From NCBI GenBank assembly GCA_964452105.1, contig CAYVLI010000221.1, positions 1-5,181 on the forward strand: a DNA stretch of 5,181 nucleotides, given 5' to 3'. A program made the translations under genes and the position numbers. Shown here piece after piece: positions 5,061-5,181 of the stretch; the first letter of the stretch is position 1, and every line of letters begins with the position of its first letter. The DNA is from CAYVLI01 sp964452105 [NCBI: uncultured Nitrospinota bacterium] (GTDB taxonomy: Bacteria; JAUXIQ01). Under the pieces are notes generated by a model. That model saw only the letters and a program-made list of their open reading frames with translations. It did not search any database and was not told the DNA's origin.

Positions 5061-5123
5061 TTCGCCCCACGCATTCAGCGTGATGAGTGAAGCTCCCACC
5101 CTTAAAAGGGTGGGTATCCTTAT
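5037..5123 (+). mobile_element. Multi-hairpin block resembling an IS200/IS605 right end or omega-RNA 3' part
   Basis: Three consecutive stem-loops occur on the plus strand: GAA(T)CCCCCGGA with TCCGGGGGTTC (5037-5063), CACGC-ATTCA-GCGTG (5068-5082) and CCCACCCTT-AA-AAGGGTGGG (5095-5114). GTGAAGCTCCCACC leads into the last one and GGTATCCTTAT follows it. Closely packed hairpins ending in a C/G-rich subterminal stem after a GTGAAGC-like lead are typical of right ends of TnpB-bearing IS200/IS605 elements, whose transcripts are guide RNAs. No TnpA or TnpB coding sequence precedes it on the plus strand, since bases 4030-4905 are the flavoprotein gene, so it would be a solo end. Resemblance is by eye; a plain cluster of dispersed palindromes is possible. 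Confidence 0.35.
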
Positions 5124-5166
5124 GTCGTTCCCGCTCCCCCTCTGTCATTCCCGCGGAAGCGGGAAT
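5124..5166. repeat. Dispersed palindromic repeat with a degenerate tandem half-copy
   Basis: ATTCCCGC (5147-5154) and GCGGGAAT (5159-5166) form a perfect stem around GGAA. This belongs to the GTCATTCCCGCG...GCGGGAATCC type, which is scattered in many bacterial genomes. A half-copy, GTCGTTCCCGC (5124-5134), precedes GTCATTCCCGC (5144-5154) by 20 bp with one mismatch. Confidence 0.6.
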
Positions 5167-5181
5167 CCAGATCAACAGCCC

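Noticed and set aside
1-5181. CRISPR array, tRNA or rRNA
   Set aside because: No regularly spaced repeats of CRISPR length, no cloverleaf and no rRNA-like segment could be seen on either strand.

Overview
The window is an accessory-looking stretch of about 5.2 kb in which every convincing gene reads on the minus strand, so transcription runs from high to low coordinates. The gene content is molybdenum/tungsten enzyme metabolism plus a toxin-antitoxin module. This suggests an anaerobic or facultatively anaerobic bacterium. Chloroflexota (Dehalococcoidia-like), Bacillota or a former deltaproteobacterium would all fit, but nothing here fixes the phylum. Spot counts of single 60-base lines give about 58-70% GC in the metabolic genes and about 45-50% GC in the toxin-antitoxin genes.

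Right part (2690-5181), in transcription order. At the right edge are short structured repeats (5124-5166), a multi-hairpin block resembling the right end of an IS200/IS605-type element (5037-5123), and a clear minus-strand intrinsic terminator (5031-5060) that would close a transcript from beyond the window. Then come the FAD-binding medium subunit (4030-4905) and the two-[2Fe-2S] small subunit (3527-3994) of a molybdenum hydroxylase of the xanthine dehydrogenase/CO dehydrogenase family, and an XdhC/CoxI-type cofactor-insertion protein (2690-3484). The molybdenum-binding large subunit of the enzyme is not in the window.

Middle part (890-2592). tupB (permease) and tupC (ATPase) of a tungstate/molybdate ABC importer overlap by 4 nt. 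The substrate-binding gene tupA, which normally precedes tupB, is absent. Its usual place holds a 97-bp spacer with a perfect 12-bp-arm palindrome. A diverged 28-bp copy of that palindrome lies downstream of tupC, so the pair of repeats brackets tupBC.

Left part (1-605). A hicB-hicA toxin-antitoxin operon (antitoxin first, 1-nt overlap) ends in a probable terminator hairpin. Directly beyond it is the 5'-truncated C-terminal tail of a second tupC copy (1 to about 93). This tail and the intact tupC tail at 904-996 are about 84% identical direct repeats, with hicBA lying between them.

Together the genes form a plausible functional set: TupBC would import the oxyanion metal, XdhC would mature and insert the cofactor, and the FAD and Fe-S subunits would carry electrons from a molybdenum subunit encoded elsewhere. 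The locus looks rearranged: partial gene duplication, missing partner genes, a toxin-antitoxin insert and several dispersed palindromes. I found no wholly new system. The unusual parts are the arrangement and the repeat architecture.
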